DNA of 39,709 nt from Clostridiales bacterium (GCA_012840445.1 DULI01000001.1:1-39709), one strand, 5' to 3'; positions 24,401-34,750 are shown, counted from the first letter of the stretch. Made by a program: numbers and translations. The notes: a model not told the origin generated them from the letters alone.

Positions 24401-27400
24401 TTAAACCATAATCAATGCCGCGTTTTTAAGCCCGAATTTTCTCAAGTAGTATTTGTCGGTCACATCCGAATCGTGGGAGAAGGTCCAGGGGCTTACATAC
24501 TCACACCTGTCAATGCTCGCGACCCTGTTCGGGCCCATTAAATTAAACAGCGTGGTGGAAATCACAACATCAATCCTGTTTTTGCCGTCAACAAGACAGC
24601 CAGACACATCGAACAGATACGGTTCAAACCCCTGCGCCGCTATTCTCCTTCCGTTAACAAAAACAGAAGCGCAGGCAAGGTTTTTGTCGCCAAGTTTCAG
24701 CCACACATTCCTGCCTTCAAACTTCCCGTCAACGGTGGTGCTCAGGCGCACCTTCCCGGCATAAAAGGGGTATCCCTCATCGGTAAAATCGGCATGGCCC
24801 GTTACCTTAGCGTCCCCGTCAATAAAGAATACCTCGCGGTTTATATCCGTCACTCTAAAGTTGCCTATGATATACACCGCCTCAACCTCGGTGGGATAGT
24901 GTCTATCAGGGTCCTTTACCTTCTCATGCATTCCCGGTCCCACAATATTGTTGCACTTAATCCCCTCAATCTCAAGAATATTCCTGCCCTCTTTCAAAAA
25001 CCCGGTCAGCGGCACCTTGGTAAAGTTAATGTCCTTAAAGCTTACTGTCATGTCAAAGGCGCCAAGCTGCCCTTTCTGTTTTAAAGGCTTAACTTCTTGT
25101 CCGTTTATTTTAATGCTGTCAAGGTTCTCGGCACACTCTATAGCCGCCGCAACCTCGCAGCTCGGCAGACTTGCCACATTAAACTCGTACACCGCCTTAA
25201 AGGGGGTGCCGTTGGCGGCCGGGTAAAAATGCTCGTGCCAAATACGGTTTACAGGTACATTCTCGCAGATAAGCTTCCCGTCAAGATAAAGTGTCACATC
25301 GTTAATCGGCAGCACATTTTCTTCAAGGGGAGCTGCAGTCCAGTCCTCCAGCAGGGTAACTTCTCCCTCCGGCTTTTCAAACATAACACCGCACAAAAGT
25401 GCCTTTGGCAGTATATCCGAATCTGCCGGAATATCCCCCTCAAACAGCATAAGGCTTCCCGCAGGCATAAAATCGGCATTAATAATGAATCTGCCCTCTT
25501 TAACCTCACCCTTTGCGGGGTAAACCCTGCCGTCGCTTAAATCTATTACCTTCACATTCCCCTTCGCGGGCAGGCTGATTTCGGTCTTAATATTGCGCTT
25601 GTTGTTTGTGTTAGCAAAAAAATACATTTTTCCCTTTTCGGTATTCCTAATATGGCAGAATATCTGGCGGGCAGGGTGGTTCATATATTTATCTATCACT
25701 TTTACCCTGTCGGCATACTTTCTGTCAAGCAGGCCTATCAGCTGGTCGGTGTTTCTAACCCTTACAGCCTCCTTTAATATTGGCCCGTCAGCTTTCACAG
25801 CGTCAATATGGTCGGGGTAAATTTCGCTCATAATAATATTTTCGGCTCCGGCTGCCCTCGCGAATTCCTCCAGCAGCTTTACGGTCGTGGCGCGCAGGGT
25901 CGAGCAGGGCGGGATAACAACCGTCGAATACCCGTGGGTGCCTACATACAGCTTTCCGTCCTTTACATAGGCGTGCCCGCGCATAATAATCTCGTCGCCA
26001 TAGTGGAAATCAAGCCTATTCTCAACAAGCCGCCTTGAAATGTCGTAAAACTTGCTGCCGTAAATGCCCTCCTCAATGCGGAAACCGTCCTTTTTGTGTA
26101 AAGGCGAATACTCGCTCCACACCGTGCCAATGGGATGAAGGACAAGTATGTCAACCTCCCGCTTGCCTTGGCTCAGCATATAGCACAGCCTTGCCGAATA
26201 GTCAGAGTAAATGCGCTCATTGTCCCACCAGGGTTGCTGGTAGAACAGGTTGCAGGGGTAATCCCTCTTTCTCTCCCCCCTCATGCTGTAAAGGGACAGG
26301 TGGGAATTAACAAAAGTAACGCCCAGCGCCGCCTGCCAGTCGCCAATCCACTTGCGGTGCATAAAGCTAATATGCTGCCCGGCGCAGCCGAACACCTCGC
26401 ACAGAACCCGCTCTTTCTCCAGCTGGTCGGCGACCGAGGAGACCTGTTTTACGGTAACAAGCTGGTTAAGATTGCGGCCTAACTTGTCAATCCCCGGCCA
26501 TCCCATGTGCTCATAGTGGGGCATAACGGCGCCCACCCACTGGGTCTGGTAGGTAAGCCCGTCCTCGGCCATGTAGTGCCCGGTCATTATAAGATTGTTC
26601 TCCCTGCACCAGTCACCGTACTTTTTGCTGAAATTTTGCAAAAACAAATCGGTCACGCAGTCGAAAAAATCAAACCTTACCTTTTGGTACCCCTCAAGCT
26701 CAAAGAACAAATGGGGCAGTTTTTCCTCTATTTTGTAGCCGCATTTTTCATAAAAATAATCCGAAAGGCAGCTGGACCAGGGCAGCGCCGGCACATTGTA
26801 TTCGCCCTCCATAAGCACACAGGGCTCGTCGGTAAACACGCCGGGTATTTCCTTGCCGAAATACTCGCCTACCGCCTTTTTGTATGCTTCATGGGTGATA
26901 TTTATAAAGGCGTCCACCGCCTCGGGGTTCATTGTGTCAATATAGCTTCCCCCGTTATAGCGCAAATTCCCAAGCTTTGCGGTGCGCACGCAGATATACT
27001 GCACGCCGTCCCCGTTATTCACTTCGCACATTACCTTGTCATTTTCGCCAATCTGGTCCTTATCAAGCAGTACCAGCGCCTTTTCGCGGTAGCTTTCATC
27101 CAAAGCCGCCACCTTTCCGCTTGCAAATCCCGAAGGCCATAAATCCTCGTCATACAGCCAGGCAAAGGTGCCCGTCTTTCTTGCCTGCTCGGCGCAAGCT
27201 TTCACACACTCCATCCAGTCCTCACCCAGATATTCGGTAACAAGGCCTACCCTAGAGTGCATGAAATAACCGCCCCAGCCCTTGTCGGCCATCTCATCTA
27301 TCTGCCGTTTCAATTCCTCTTTATCAAGCTTGTCGTTCCAGCTCCAAAAGGGCGCAGGCCTGTATATCGCGTCGGGGTTTTTTATCTTTTGTATATCCAT
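24401..27400 (-). CDS. Cytoplasmic GH106-like alpha-L-rhamnosidase
   Basis: This 999-aa protein has no signal peptide or dockerin, so it acts inside the cell. Its N-terminus, RPAPFWSWNDKLDKEELKRQ followed by EMADKGWGGYFMHSR, is the pattern of the glycoside hydrolase 106 family. A likely acidic pair lies in VFTDEPC (D191, E192). The C-terminal part (about 740-999) contains beta-sandwich domains, including sugar-binding-like folds (ASVFVNGRRIAAQGFEPYLF). GAGGTGGG precedes the ATG. It is divergent from rhaB, and the promoter carries the second copy of the shared element. It probably trims imported rhamnosylated oligosaccharides. Family membership is from motif recognition; the exact substrate is unproven. 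Confidence 0.7.
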   Translation of the reverse strand: MDIQKIKNPDAIYRPAPFWSWNDKLDKEELKRQIDEMADKGWGGYFMHSRVGLVTEYLGEDWMECVKACAEQARKTGTFAWLYDEDLWPSGFASGKVAALDESYREKALVLLDKDQIGENDKVMCEVNNGDGVQYICVRTAKLGNLRYNGGSYIDTMNPEAVDAFINITHEAYKKAVGEYFGKEIPGVFTDEPCVLMEGEYNVPALPWSSCLSDYFYEKCGYKIEEKLPHLFFELEGYQKVRFDFFDCVTDLFLQNFSKKYGDWCRENNLIMTGHYMAEDGLTYQTQWVGAVMPHYEHMGWPGIDKLGRNLNQLVTVKQVSSVADQLEKERVLCEVFGCAGQHISFMHRKWIGDWQAALGVTFVNSHLSLYSMRGERKRDYPCNLFYQQPWWDNERIYSDYSARLCYMLSQGKREVDILVLHPIGTVWSEYSPLHKKDGFRIEEGIYGSKFYDISRRLVENRLDFHYGDEIIMRGHAYVKDGKLYVGTHGYSTVVIPPCSTLRATTVKLLEEFARAAGAENIIMSEIYPDHIDAVKADGPILKEAVRVRNTDQLIGLLDRKYADRVKVIDKYMNHPARQIFCHIRNTEKGKMYFFANTNNKRNIKTEISLPAKGNVKVIDLSDGRVYPAKGEVKEGRFIINADFMPAGSLMLFEGDIPADSDILPKALLCGVMFEKPEGEVTLLEDWTAAPLEENVLPINDVTLYLDGKLICENVPVNRIWHEHFYPAANGTPFKAVYEFNVASLPSCEVAAAIECAENLDSIKINGQEVKPLKQKGQLGAFDMTVSFKDINFTKVPLTGFLKEGRNILEIEGIKCNNIVGPGMHEKVKDPDRHYPTEVEAVYIIGNFRVTDINREVFFIDGDAKVTGHADFTDEGYPFYAGKVRLSTTVDGKFEGRNVWLKLGDKNLACASVFVNGRRIAAQGFEPYLFDVSGCLVDGKNRIDVVISTTLFNLMGPNRVASIDRCEYVSPWTFSHDSDVTDKYYLRKFGLKNAALIMV

Positions 27401-27431
27401 ATTCCCACCTCTGTCAGCTTAATTTGGCATA

Positions 27432-27488
27432 ATTATAGCATATACATATAACAATTATATGGTCTATCTTACCCTTTTTACGGGGCTA
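27432..27488 (-). promoter_or_regulatory. GH106-like promoter with shared 29-bp element, copy 2
   Basis: The element at 27460-27488 begins TGGTCTAT and ends GGGGCTA. On the minus strand a TATAAT -10 box (27432-27437) lies exactly 22 nt away, as at the GH78 gene. The distances from the -10 box to the start codon (32 and 28 nt) are also similar. The element lies upstream of the divergent rhaB promoter and could act on both. Confidence 0.65.
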
Positions 27489-27512
27489 AATAATCTAATA
27501 ATCTCCATTTGC

Positions 27513-27541
27513 TTGCAGCAGTTTGCCAATTTTTTTATAAT
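27513..27541 (+). promoter_or_regulatory. Promoter of the rhaB-rhaA-rhaD operon
   Basis: TTGCAG (27513-27518), a 17-nt spacer and TATAAT (27536-27541). The predicted leader is about 23 nt. The shared element ends 24 bp upstream of the -35 box. Confidence 0.7.
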
Positions 27542-27570
27542 AAAATAATAAATATGGCGGAGGTTCGGGC

Positions 27571-28977
27571 ATGAAAGGACACAGCTTTGTTGCGGTAGAC
27601 ATCGGCGCATCAAGCGGGCGCCTGATTTCCGGACACCTGGAGGGTAAAAAACTTAAAACCGGGGAAATACACCGCTTTACCAACGGCTATATAGAAAAAA
27701 ACGGGGTTTTGTGCTGGCAGCTTGGCCGCCTTTTTGACGAGATTATTATCGGTCTTAGCGGTTTAGACACTCCCCCTGAAAGTATCGGAATCGACACCTG
27801 GGGCGTGGACTTTGTCCTGCTTGATAAGGATTTTAATGTTTTAGGAGACACGGTCTCATACAGGGATTCCCGCACAAAAGATATGGACAAAGAGGTTCAA
27901 AATATAATTTCCGACTTCGAGCTTTATAAGCGAACCGGTATACAGAAGCAAATTTTCAACACAATATACCAGCTTTATTCCATAAAGCTAAACCAACCCG
28001 AAATTTTAAATGCAGCCAAGCACTTCCTCATGGTGCCCGATTATCTCAATTTCCTGCTCACAGGAAAACTTACAAACGAGTACACCAACGCCACCACCAC
28101 AGGGTTAGTTAACGCCCGCACTAAAGACTGGGATTTTGAGATTATAAAGGAACTGGGGCTTCCCACACACATCTTCAAAGGCCTTACAATGCCGGGCACA
28201 ACACTCGGACCTCTTCGCCCCGAAATCGCGAAGCGGGCAGGCTATCAAACGAAAGTAGTCCTCCCCTGCACCCACGACACCGGCTCGGCGGTCTTTGCTA
28301 CACCTTTGTCCGAGCAGGACAACTCGGTTTATATAAGTTCGGGAACCTGGTCACTTTTAGGCACCGAGCGCCCGGAGCCTGACTGCAGCGAGCAAAGCTT
28401 TGCCGCCAACTTTACAAACGAGGGGGGCTACGGCGGCAGATTCAGATATCTTAAAAACATCATGGGGCTTTGGATGATACAATCTGTGCGCCGCGAGCTT
28501 GACAAAAAATACACCTACGACGAACTCTGCGACATGGCAGGTCAAAATTCCACTTTCCCCTCAATAGTCAATGTGCTCGACAATTCATTTCTCGCCCCCA
28601 AAAGCATGATAGGGGCGGTTAAAGACTTCTGCAAATCCACAAACCAGCCAGTGCCTGAGAGTATCGGCGAGGTTGTATACTGCATATACAACAGCCTTGC
28701 GAAATGCTACGGAAATACGATCGAAGAACTCGAAAAACTGACCGGCAGAAGTTTTAAGTCCATAAACATAGTCGGCGGCGGCAGCATGGACTTCTTCTTA
28801 AACCGCCTCACCGCCAAACTTACCGGCCGCAGCGTTACTGTAGGACCTATCGAGGCCACTTCAATCGGAAACATCCTTGTGCAAATGACGGCAGCGGGGG
28901 AAATCAGCGGTATAAATCAGGCAAGAAACATAGTCCGCAATTCCTTCGAGCTAAAGGAATATAAAAGCGGCTTTTAA
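27571..28977 (+). CDS. rhaB: L-rhamnulokinase
   Basis: This 468-aa FGGY-family kinase phosphorylates L-rhamnulose to L-rhamnulose 1-phosphate in the cytoplasm. The N-terminal phosphate-binding motif is [12 protein letters not shown] (about residues 8-19). [10 protein letters not shown] is typical of rhamnulokinases, the sugar-binding region includes SYRDSRT, and the C-terminal adenosine motif is [26 protein letters not shown] precedes the ATG. It is first in an operon with the isomerase and aldolase genes, 22 bp before rhaA, which confirms the rhamnose assignment over other FGGY sugars. Confidence 0.95.
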   Translation: MKGHSFVAVDIGASSGRLISGHLEGKKLKTGEIHRFTNGYIEKNGVLCWQLGRLFDEIIIGLSGLDTPPESIGIDTWGVDFVLLDKDFNVLGDTVSYRDSRTKDMDKEVQNIISDFELYKRTGIQKQIFNTIYQLYSIKLNQPEILNAAKHFLMVPDYLNFLLTGKLTNEYTNATTTGLVNARTKDWDFEIIKELGLPTHIFKGLTMPGTTLGPLRPEIAKRAGYQTKVVLPCTHDTGSAVFATPLSEQDNSVYISSGTWSLLGTERPEPDCSEQSFAANFTNEGGYGGRFRYLKNIMGLWMIQSVRRELDKKYTYDELCDMAGQNSTFPSIVNVLDNSFLAPKSMIGAVKDFCKSTNQPVPESIGEVVYCIYNSLAKCYGNTIEELEKLTGRSFKSINIVGGGSMDFFLNRLTAKLTGRSVTVGPIEATSIGNILVQMTAAGEISGINQARNIVRNSFELKEYKSGF

Positions 28978-28999
28978 TACAATTTTAAGAGGGATAATT

Positions 29000-30253
29000 A
29001 TGAGCATAAATAAACGCTATATGTCAGCAAAAGAGCGGTATGCGCAAATCGGCATAGACACCGACGCCGCAATTAAAACTCTCCAGAACATTTCAATCTC
29101 CATGCACTGCTGGCAGGGGGACGACGTGCAGGGCTTCGAGGGCTCAACCCGGCTTTCGGGCGGCATACAGGCCACAGGCAACTACCCGGGCAAAGCCCGC
29201 AACCCGCAGGAATTAATGCAGGACATCGACAAGGCCTTCAGCCTTATCCCCGGCAGGCACAGAATTAATCTTCACGCCTCTTACGCCATATTCAAAGGCA
29301 AAAGGGCCGACCGCGACGCCCTTTTGCCCGGGCATTTCAAAGACTGGGTAGACTTTGCAAAATCAAGGGGGCTGTCCCTTGACTTTAACCCCACCTTTTT
29401 CTCACACAAAATGGCCGAATCGGGGCTGACCCTTTCCCACCCAGACCGAAATATCCGCCAGTTCTGGATAAGCCACGCCAAATGCACCCGCAAAATCGCC
29501 GAGTATTTTGGGAAAGAGCAGGGAAACCCATGCCTTCACAACATCTGGATCCCCGACGGCTATAAAGACAACCCCGCCGACAGGCTTTCCCCCCGCCTTA
29601 GGCTTAAAGAATCCTTAGACGAGATATTCAGCGAAAAATTAGATAAAAATTTTATACTCGACTCCCTCGAATCCAAGGTCTTCGGCATTGGCGTCGAGTC
29701 CTACACCGTCGGCTCCCACGAGTTTTATTTAAGCTATTGCGCCAAAAACGGCCTTATCTGCCTGCTTGATAACGGCCACTTCCACCCCACCGAATCGGTG
29801 GCGGACAAAATCTCCTCACTGCTTTTATTTTTCGACAAACTGGCACTTCACGTCACCCGCCCCGTCCGTTGGGACAGCGACCATGTGGTGCTGCTTGACG
29901 AGGAAATCAAGCAAATCGCCCTTGAAATCGTGCGCTGCAATGCACTTGACAAGGTGCTTATCGGCCTTGACTATTTCGACGCCAGCATTAACCGCGTGGC
30001 TGCATGGGTCGTGGGCATGAGAAATATGCAAAAGGCGCTGCTTATCGCCCTTCTCACCCCCCACGAGGGCCTTGCAAAACTTCAGAGCGAGGGCAGTTTC
30101 ACCGAACTCATGGTAAAAACCGAAAGCTTAAAAACCTTCCCCTTTGGTGATGTCTGGGACTACTTCTGCGAGAAAAACGGCGTCCCCACAGACGGCAAAT
30201 GGCTCGAAGAGATTAAATCTTACGAAAGTTCGGTGCTTTTTGAACGTATATAA
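29000..30253 (+). CDS. rhaA: L-rhamnose isomerase
   Basis: This 417-aa cytoplasmic enzyme interconverts L-rhamnose and L-rhamnulose, the first catabolic step. The start region [17 protein letters not shown] is a strong family signature. Metal-binding and active-site stretches include [27 protein letters not shown] and VRWDSDHVV. Length fits the family (about 420). AGAGGGA lies shortly before the ATG, and the gene is 22 bp after rhaB. All parts expected of an active enzyme are present. Confidence 0.96.
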   Translation: MSINKRYMSAKERYAQIGIDTDAAIKTLQNISISMHCWQGDDVQGFEGSTRLSGGIQATGNYPGKARNPQELMQDIDKAFSLIPGRHRINLHASYAIFKGKRADRDALLPGHFKDWVDFAKSRGLSLDFNPTFFSHKMAESGLTLSHPDRNIRQFWISHAKCTRKIAEYFGKEQGNPCLHNIWIPDGYKDNPADRLSPRLRLKESLDEIFSEKLDKNFILDSLESKVFGIGVESYTVGSHEFYLSYCAKNGLICLLDNGHFHPTESVADKISSLLLFFDKLALHVTRPVRWDSDHVVLLDEEIKQIALEIVRCNALDKVLIGLDYFDASINRVAAWVVGMRNMQKALLIALLTPHEGLAKLQSEGSFTELMVKTESLKTFPFGDVWDYFCEKNGVPTDGKWLEEIKSYESSVLFERI

Positions 30254-30369
30254 TCATCACCCACAACAGATCTTTCGGGCTGGCTTAAACTTTTGTTTTT
30301 GCACCCCGCCCCGACCGATGATATGTTGCTCAAAAACCTTAAATCCGTCTTATTCAAGGAGAAATAAAT

Positions 30370-31191
30370 ATGAGCTATGTTCTCGACGCGGAATTTGTAA
30401 AAGGCTTTATCCGCATGGCAAGCGACGGCGACAGCCTCGGCTGGCACGAGCGCAACGGCGGCAACCTTTCCTACCGCATAAAGCCGGATGAGATTGAAGA
30501 CATAAAAAACAGCCTTGATTATACCCGCCCCTTTGTGCCTTGCGGCACCACCGCAGGAAACCTCGCGGGGGAATACTTTCTCATCACCGGCAGCGGCAAA
30601 TACTTTAAAAACATCGCCTTAAACCCTGAAGAAAACCTGGCAATAATACAAATCGACGAAACGGGAAGCCGGTACCGCACAGTCTGGGGATTAGTAAAAG
30701 GCGGCGTTCCCACCAGCGAACTGCCCACCCACCTTATAAACCACAGCGTAAAGAAAAGGATATCTTCCGGCCGCATCCGGGTTATCTACCACTGCCACCC
30801 GGGCAATACCATCGCCCTCACCTTCGTGCTGCCGCTTGACAGCAAAACATTTACCCGCGAGCTCTGGGAAACGGCCACCGAATGCCCGGTTGTATTCCCA
30901 AACGGCGTCGGCGTGCTTAAATGGATGGTGCCGGGCGGCGAGCAGATAGGGATAGAGACGGGTAAGCTCATTGAAAAACACGACATTGTGGTCTGGGCGC
31001 ACCACGGCATTTTCTGCGCGGGGGAGGACTTCGACCAAACCTTCGGCCTTGCCGTAACCGTCGAAAAGGCGGCGGAAATACTTGTCAAGGTGCTCTCAAT
31101 GGGCGGCAAGCGCCAGAAAATCACAACCGAAAATTTCAAAGACCTTGCCAAAGCCTTTAAACTCACCCTGCCAAACGGGTTTTTAGAATAA
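30370..31191 (+). CDS. rhaD: L-rhamnulose-1-phosphate aldolase
   Basis: This 273-aa class II aldolase splits L-rhamnulose 1-phosphate into dihydroxyacetone phosphate and L-lactaldehyde. The zinc ligands H141, H143 (YHCHPGN) and H212 (WAHHGIF) and the catalytic E117 (TSELPTH) carry the residue numbers known for the E. coli enzyme. The N-terminal GNLSYR phosphate-binding motif is also present. AAGGAG precedes the ATG. The 116 bp between rhaA and rhaD hold no ORF or clear hairpin, so the gene is probably co-transcribed. A bidirectional terminator follows. Confidence 0.96.
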   Translation: MSYVLDAEFVKGFIRMASDGDSLGWHERNGGNLSYRIKPDEIEDIKNSLDYTRPFVPCGTTAGNLAGEYFLITGSGKYFKNIALNPEENLAIIQIDETGSRYRTVWGLVKGGVPTSELPTHLINHSVKKRISSGRIRVIYHCHPGNTIALTFVLPLDSKTFTRELWETATECPVVFPNGVGVLKWMVPGGEQIGIETGKLIEKHDIVVWAHHGIFCAGEDFDQTFGLAVTVEKAAEILVKVLSMGGKRQKITTENFKDLAKAFKLTLPNGFLE

Positions 31192-31242
31192 AAAAGGAAG
31201 ATGCAAGCACACCTCACATCTTCGCCATTACCTTATACCAAC

Positions 31243-31272
31243 AAAAAATGTATCCTTTCGGATACATTTTTT
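31243..31272. terminator. Bidirectional terminator, rhaD / ECF S component
   Basis: AAAAAATGTATCC and GGATACATTTTTT form perfect 13-bp arms around TTTC, with T6 in both directions. The stop codon of the minus-strand gene touches its right edge. Confidence 0.9.
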
Positions 31273-32014
31273 ATTTTGTAATCTTTTTTCCCTGATTATA
31301 ACTGTCTCTTAGTTTCCCAAGGGGCTTTTCCAGCGGCAGGAACAGCGCCACCCCTCCGATTATCGCGAAAAAGGCGTTTATAAGCGTCGAGCCTTGCTTC
31401 ATAAAGGCTAAGGTCAGCGCCGCCATGGGGTCGGAACCTAAAAGCATATTGGAAATCAGCCTTTTTATAATTTCGCCCACAATATTAACGCCCATACCGC
31501 ATGCCGCCGCGAAAATTGCGTTGGCGGTTTTAGCATTAAATCTGCGGTCCAAGAATGAAAGTCCCAAAAACAAAAGCCCTAAAACGCCAAACAATACCGT
31601 CAGCAAAATCGAAATAATCCCGGCGGCAAACACAATGTTTATAAGTACCGCAAGCAGTACAGCCACGCCGCCCGCAACCAGCAACAGTATCCTCGGGTAC
31701 CTGCCCTTTTTGGACAACCGCTTAAAAACAAGCCCCGTCGTAAACCCGATCAAAAATTTTAAAATAAAGGTGGCGGGAAAGGTGGCGGCATGGCCGTTTA
31801 ACAAATCGAACAGGCCCATGCCGACAGACCCCGCAAGCCCGCCCTGCCAGCCACCTATCAGCAGCGCCGCGGTCACCACAATCAGGTTGCCGAAATGGAT
31901 ATACATCGACTCAAAGGGCACAAACACAAGCATTAAAGCCACATAGCACAAAGCCGCTATCAAAGAAATCAAAACAATGTCAAACAAAGTAACCTTCTGC
32001 TTAAACTCAGTCAT
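31271..32014 (-). CDS. ECF transporter S component-like membrane protein
   Basis: This 247-aa protein has about six hydrophobic segments, among them VLISLIAALCYVALMLVFV, LIVVTAALLIGGWQGGLAG and a long run near residues 110-150. The early motif GGWQGGLAGSVGMGLFDLL matches S components of energy-coupling factor transporters of the riboflavin-type fold. These proteins bind a substrate and use a shared ATPase/T module encoded elsewhere. AAAGGGGG precedes the ATG. It converges on rhaD and has its own promoter. The substrate is not readable; ECF systems usually carry vitamins, so a role in rhamnose uptake is only a positional guess. Confidence 0.72.
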   Translation of the reverse strand: MTEFKQKVTLFDIVLISLIAALCYVALMLVFVPFESMYIHFGNLIVVTAALLIGGWQGGLAGSVGMGLFDLLNGHAATFPATFILKFLIGFTTGLVFKRLSKKGRYPRILLLVAGGVAVLLAVLINIVFAAGIISILLTVLFGVLGLLFLGLSFLDRRFNAKTANAIFAAACGMGVNIVGEIIKRLISNMLLGSDPMAALTLAFMKQGSTLINAFFAIIGGVALFLPLEKPLGKLRDSYNQGKKITK

Positions 32015-32034
32015 GTTTTTTCCCCCTTTGTGCC

Positions 32035-32063
32035 ATTATATCTGTACCTACATATCGTTTCAA
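32035..32063 (-). promoter_or_regulatory. Promoter of the ECF S-component gene
   Basis: On the minus strand TTGAAA (32058-32063), a 17-nt spacer and TATAAT (32035-32040), giving a leader of roughly 15 nt. Confidence 0.7.
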
Positions 32064-32194
32064 TCGGTAAAACCTGAAAAAACAAAAGTTTATACATATT
32101 AATAAAATTTACCACCCAATACAAATATTTTTGGTCTATATTTTTTGTCTTAAAGGCTATACTATAATTGAAATTTAAAGCAGGAGGAATTAAC

Positions 32195-32374
32195 GTGGCA
32201 CGAAACACCATGAGTTTTATAAAAGGCGTCGGCACCGGCATTGCCGCGGGCGCGGTAATCGCTACTGTCAGCCGCAGCATGATGAAAAACCGCAAAAGCC
32301 TTGCTAAAAAGACCGGCAAAGCAATGCGTGCAGTCGGCGATTTCGTGGAAAGCATGCAGTATATGTTAAAATAA
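32195..32374 (+). CDS. Small YtxH-like membrane protein, 59 aa
   Basis: A GTG start at 32195 follows AGGAGG by 7 nt, and TATAAT lies upstream at 32163-32168. The product has a short glycine/alanine-rich hydrophobic segment (FIKGVGTGIAAGAVIATV, residues 8-25) followed by a basic amphipathic tail (MMKNRKSLAKKTGKAM). This is the pattern of small YtxH-like proteins common in Clostridia. Their function is not established; envelope stress or gas-vesicle-type roles have been suggested for relatives. A terminator follows immediately, so it is a single-gene unit. Confidence 0.72.
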   Translation: MARNTMSFIKGVGTGIAAGAVIATVSRSMMKNRKSLAKKTGKAMRAVGDFVESMQYMLK

Positions 32375-32379
32375 ACCGG

Positions 32380-32415
32380 AGCTGCCAAACCCCTTTGGCA
32401 GCTTAAATTTTTTGT
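32380..32415 (+). terminator. Terminator of the YtxH-like gene
   Basis: AGCTGCCAAA and TTTGGCAGCT form perfect 10-bp arms around CCCC, followed by TAAATTTTTT. Confidence 0.85.
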
Positions 32416-32499
32416 CAAAAAGCATTTGTCGAATTTGCACGAACATCGGCTTTATTATTTAACAATATAGTCAAAGTCTACAAAATCATTTTTACACAC

Positions 32500-32527
32500 T
32501 AATCAATATTGGGAAATAATACGATAT
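32500..32527 (+). promoter_or_regulatory. Sigma-28-like promoter of the first chemoreceptor
   Basis: TAAT (32500-32503), a 16-nt spacer and TACGATAT (32520-32527) resemble the motility sigma factor consensus TAAA-N15-GCCGATAA. The same layout recurs at the second receptor gene. Confidence 0.5.
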
Positions 32528-32563
32528 TATATATGAACTTTACATAAAGTAGGGTGTTGTGTT

Positions 32564-34750
32564 TTGAAAGGGAAAATAAAAAGTTTAGGCACTAAAATAT
32601 CCATCTTTTTTATCATTTGCATAATCATATTTAACTTAATATCAATAACAACCACCGCCGTTTTTATGAGCAGCCTCACAGACAAAAACCTCGAAGACGA
32701 ATGCAAAAACAACCTTCAAATGCTCGAGCTTGAAATCGGCGAATACAAAGACATGCTCAAAACGGTAGCGCAGTCCTACCTTTCAAACCAGGATTTCATC
32801 CAGGCAGCGGGCACCCGCGACCTTATAATAATTAAAAACATATTCGCAAGCACCAAGCAAGCCTACCCCGTAAGCTACCTTTTCTATACCAACACCTGGG
32901 GCAGCATACTTACCGCCATATCACCCTTTGGCAACATAAGCCTTCAGGAACATTCCAACTTTACCGCCGCCATGAACGACCAGGATACCGCCACATACCA
33001 GCTGCTTGGCGAAGATGACCTTTGCGTCGGGTATTCGGTAAAGGTAGTGGCCCCCGTACTCAAATCCGGAACCGGTGTATTAAACGAACAGGGCGAAGAA
33101 ATCCCGGCAGAATATGAAGAGAAACTTGTCGGCGTTGTATCGTTATATTATTCCCTCAACGATGCGGAGATGCTGGACGACATAAAGAAATTCACCGGCT
33201 ATGATTACAGCATTTTCGCCGGAGATACAAGGGTCAACACCACCATAATGGTCGACGGGGAGCGCCAGGTCGGCACCAAGCTGCAGAATAAAATCGCCAA
33301 GACCGTACTTGAAAACAAGCAGGAATTCATGGGAAGGACCAATATCCTCGGAGCCGACTACATCGCCTGCTATTCCCCGATACTCGACGACCAGGGCAAC
33401 GCCATAGGCGCCCTTTTCTCGGGACTTAGCATAGAAAGCCGTAACCAGCAGGCCGCGCTGATTACTGTGGTGCTCTTTGGCGTAATTATAATTTTAACCG
33501 GATTTGCCATCGTGATACTCCGCTTATTCATAACCCGCCAGGTATACAAGCCCCTTTCCCAGATTGAGAATATTGCCAAAAACCTCGAAAGCGGCGAAAT
33601 CGGCATACAAAACCCCTCCGCCGCCAGGATAAACATCACGTCAAACGACGAAATTGGCAGAACCGCCAGCGCCTTCATCGGCACGGTCAACAGCCTTAAG
33701 ACCTACATAGGCGAAATCTCCGACTTGCTGAAATCTATTTCCGAAGGCGACCTCACTATGCTGCCGCACCAAAACTACAAGGGCGACTTTGTAAATATCA
33801 AGTCCGCGCTTGAGAACATAGTATTGTCATTAAACGAAATTTTTTCCAACATAAACCGCTCGGCACAGATTATTGCCGACAACACCCAAAGCGTAGCCCT
33901 GGGCGCCGCCACCCTGTCCCAGAACTCCGCCGCCCAGGCCAGTGCCGCCGAGGAGCTGACCGCAACGGTATACGAAATCTCCAACCAGGTCCAGAAAACC
34001 GCCGGACACGCGGTCACCGCCAAAGCTATTGCCGAGGGCTTCACGCTGGATGTTGAAAACGGCAAGAACACTCTCAGCCGGCTTGTGGATTTGTTTAGCC
34101 AGCTAAACCAGCTTTCAGACGAAATGATCAAGGTCAACAAGGCCGTAAGCAACATTTCCTTCCAGACCGACATACTCGCCCTTAATGCCGCCGTGGAGGC
34201 GGCCCGCGCAGGCGCTGCCGGAAAGGGATTTGCCGTTGTGGCCGACGAGGTAAGGAGCCTCGCAATATTAAGCTCCAATGCTGCAAAACAAACCGCTCAA
34301 CTGCTTGAAAATACGCTCGAACTGCTGCAAAGCGGCACCAAAGAAGCCAACACAACCGCCGAAGCCTTCGAGAAGATAAAAGAAAGCTCCAACCAGTCCT
34401 TTAACATAATCTCCGAAATCGAAAAGGCGGCACAGGCGCAGGCAGCTGCAGTCGACCAAATCACCCGCGGGCTGGAACAGATTTACGACGCAATCCAGCA
34501 AAACGCCGCCACCTCCGAAGAAAACGCCGCCGCAAGCCAGGAGATGGCGTCCCAGGCCCAGTTCCTTAAACAACTGGTGGGCAAGGTAAAACTAATCGGC
34601 ACCGAAAGCATCCAAGCGGAAGAGCCCGCGGATGAAGGCGCCGAGGAACCAATTGATAGCGGGCAGGAACCTCCCGAACCGGAACTTAAACCCGCCGAAC
34701 CTGCCAAAGAAGCCCAGGAGGCGGAGGAACAGGCCGCAACCGTATCTTAA
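32564..34750 (+). CDS. Methyl-accepting chemotaxis protein 1
   Basis: This 728-aa transmembrane chemoreceptor starts at TTG 32564, 7 nt after AGGGTG; the lysine-rich [11 protein letters not shown] then leads into TM1 (about 12-35). A periplasmic-side sensor of the Cache type spans about 36-290 ([25 protein letters not shown]). TM2 is at about 297-320, then HAMP, and a cytoplasmic signalling hairpin with the near-invariant tip [20 protein letters not shown] (about 535-555). The C-terminal tail is Pro/Glu-rich with no CheR-tethering pentapeptide. The ligand is unknown. The next gene is a close paralogue, so the pair arose by tandem duplication. Confidence 0.95.
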   Translation: MKGKIKSLGTKISIFFIICIIIFNLISITTTAVFMSSLTDKNLEDECKNNLQMLELEIGEYKDMLKTVAQSYLSNQDFIQAAGTRDLIIIKNIFASTKQAYPVSYLFYTNTWGSILTAISPFGNISLQEHSNFTAAMNDQDTATYQLLGEDDLCVGYSVKVVAPVLKSGTGVLNEQGEEIPAEYEEKLVGVVSLYYSLNDAEMLDDIKKFTGYDYSIFAGDTRVNTTIMVDGERQVGTKLQNKIAKTVLENKQEFMGRTNILGADYIACYSPILDDQGNAIGALFSGLSIESRNQQAALITVVLFGVIIILTGFAIVILRLFITRQVYKPLSQIENIAKNLESGEIGIQNPSAARINITSNDEIGRTASAFIGTVNSLKTYIGEISDLLKSISEGDLTMLPHQNYKGDFVNIKSALENIVLSLNEIFSNINRSAQIIADNTQSVALGAATLSQNSAAQASAAEELTATVYEISNQVQKTAGHAVTAKAIAEGFTLDVENGKNTLSRLVDLFSQLNQLSDEMIKVNKAVSNISFQTDILALNAAVEAARAGAAGKGFAVVADEVRSLAILSSNAAKQTAQLLENTLELLQSGTKEANTTAEAFEKIKESSNQSFNIISEIEKAAQAQAAAVDQITRGLEQIYDAIQQNAATSEENAAASQEMASQAQFLKQLVGKVKLIGTESIQAEEPADEGAEEPIDSGQEPPEPELKPAEPAKEAQEAEEQAATVS

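Noticed and set aside
32132-32139. A third TGGTCTAT as part of the rhamnose element
   Set aside because: Only the first 8 bp match. The following bases diverge, the -10 spacing on the minus strand is not kept, and an 8-mer is expected about once by chance in this length. A normal promoter for the S-component gene lies closer to the start.
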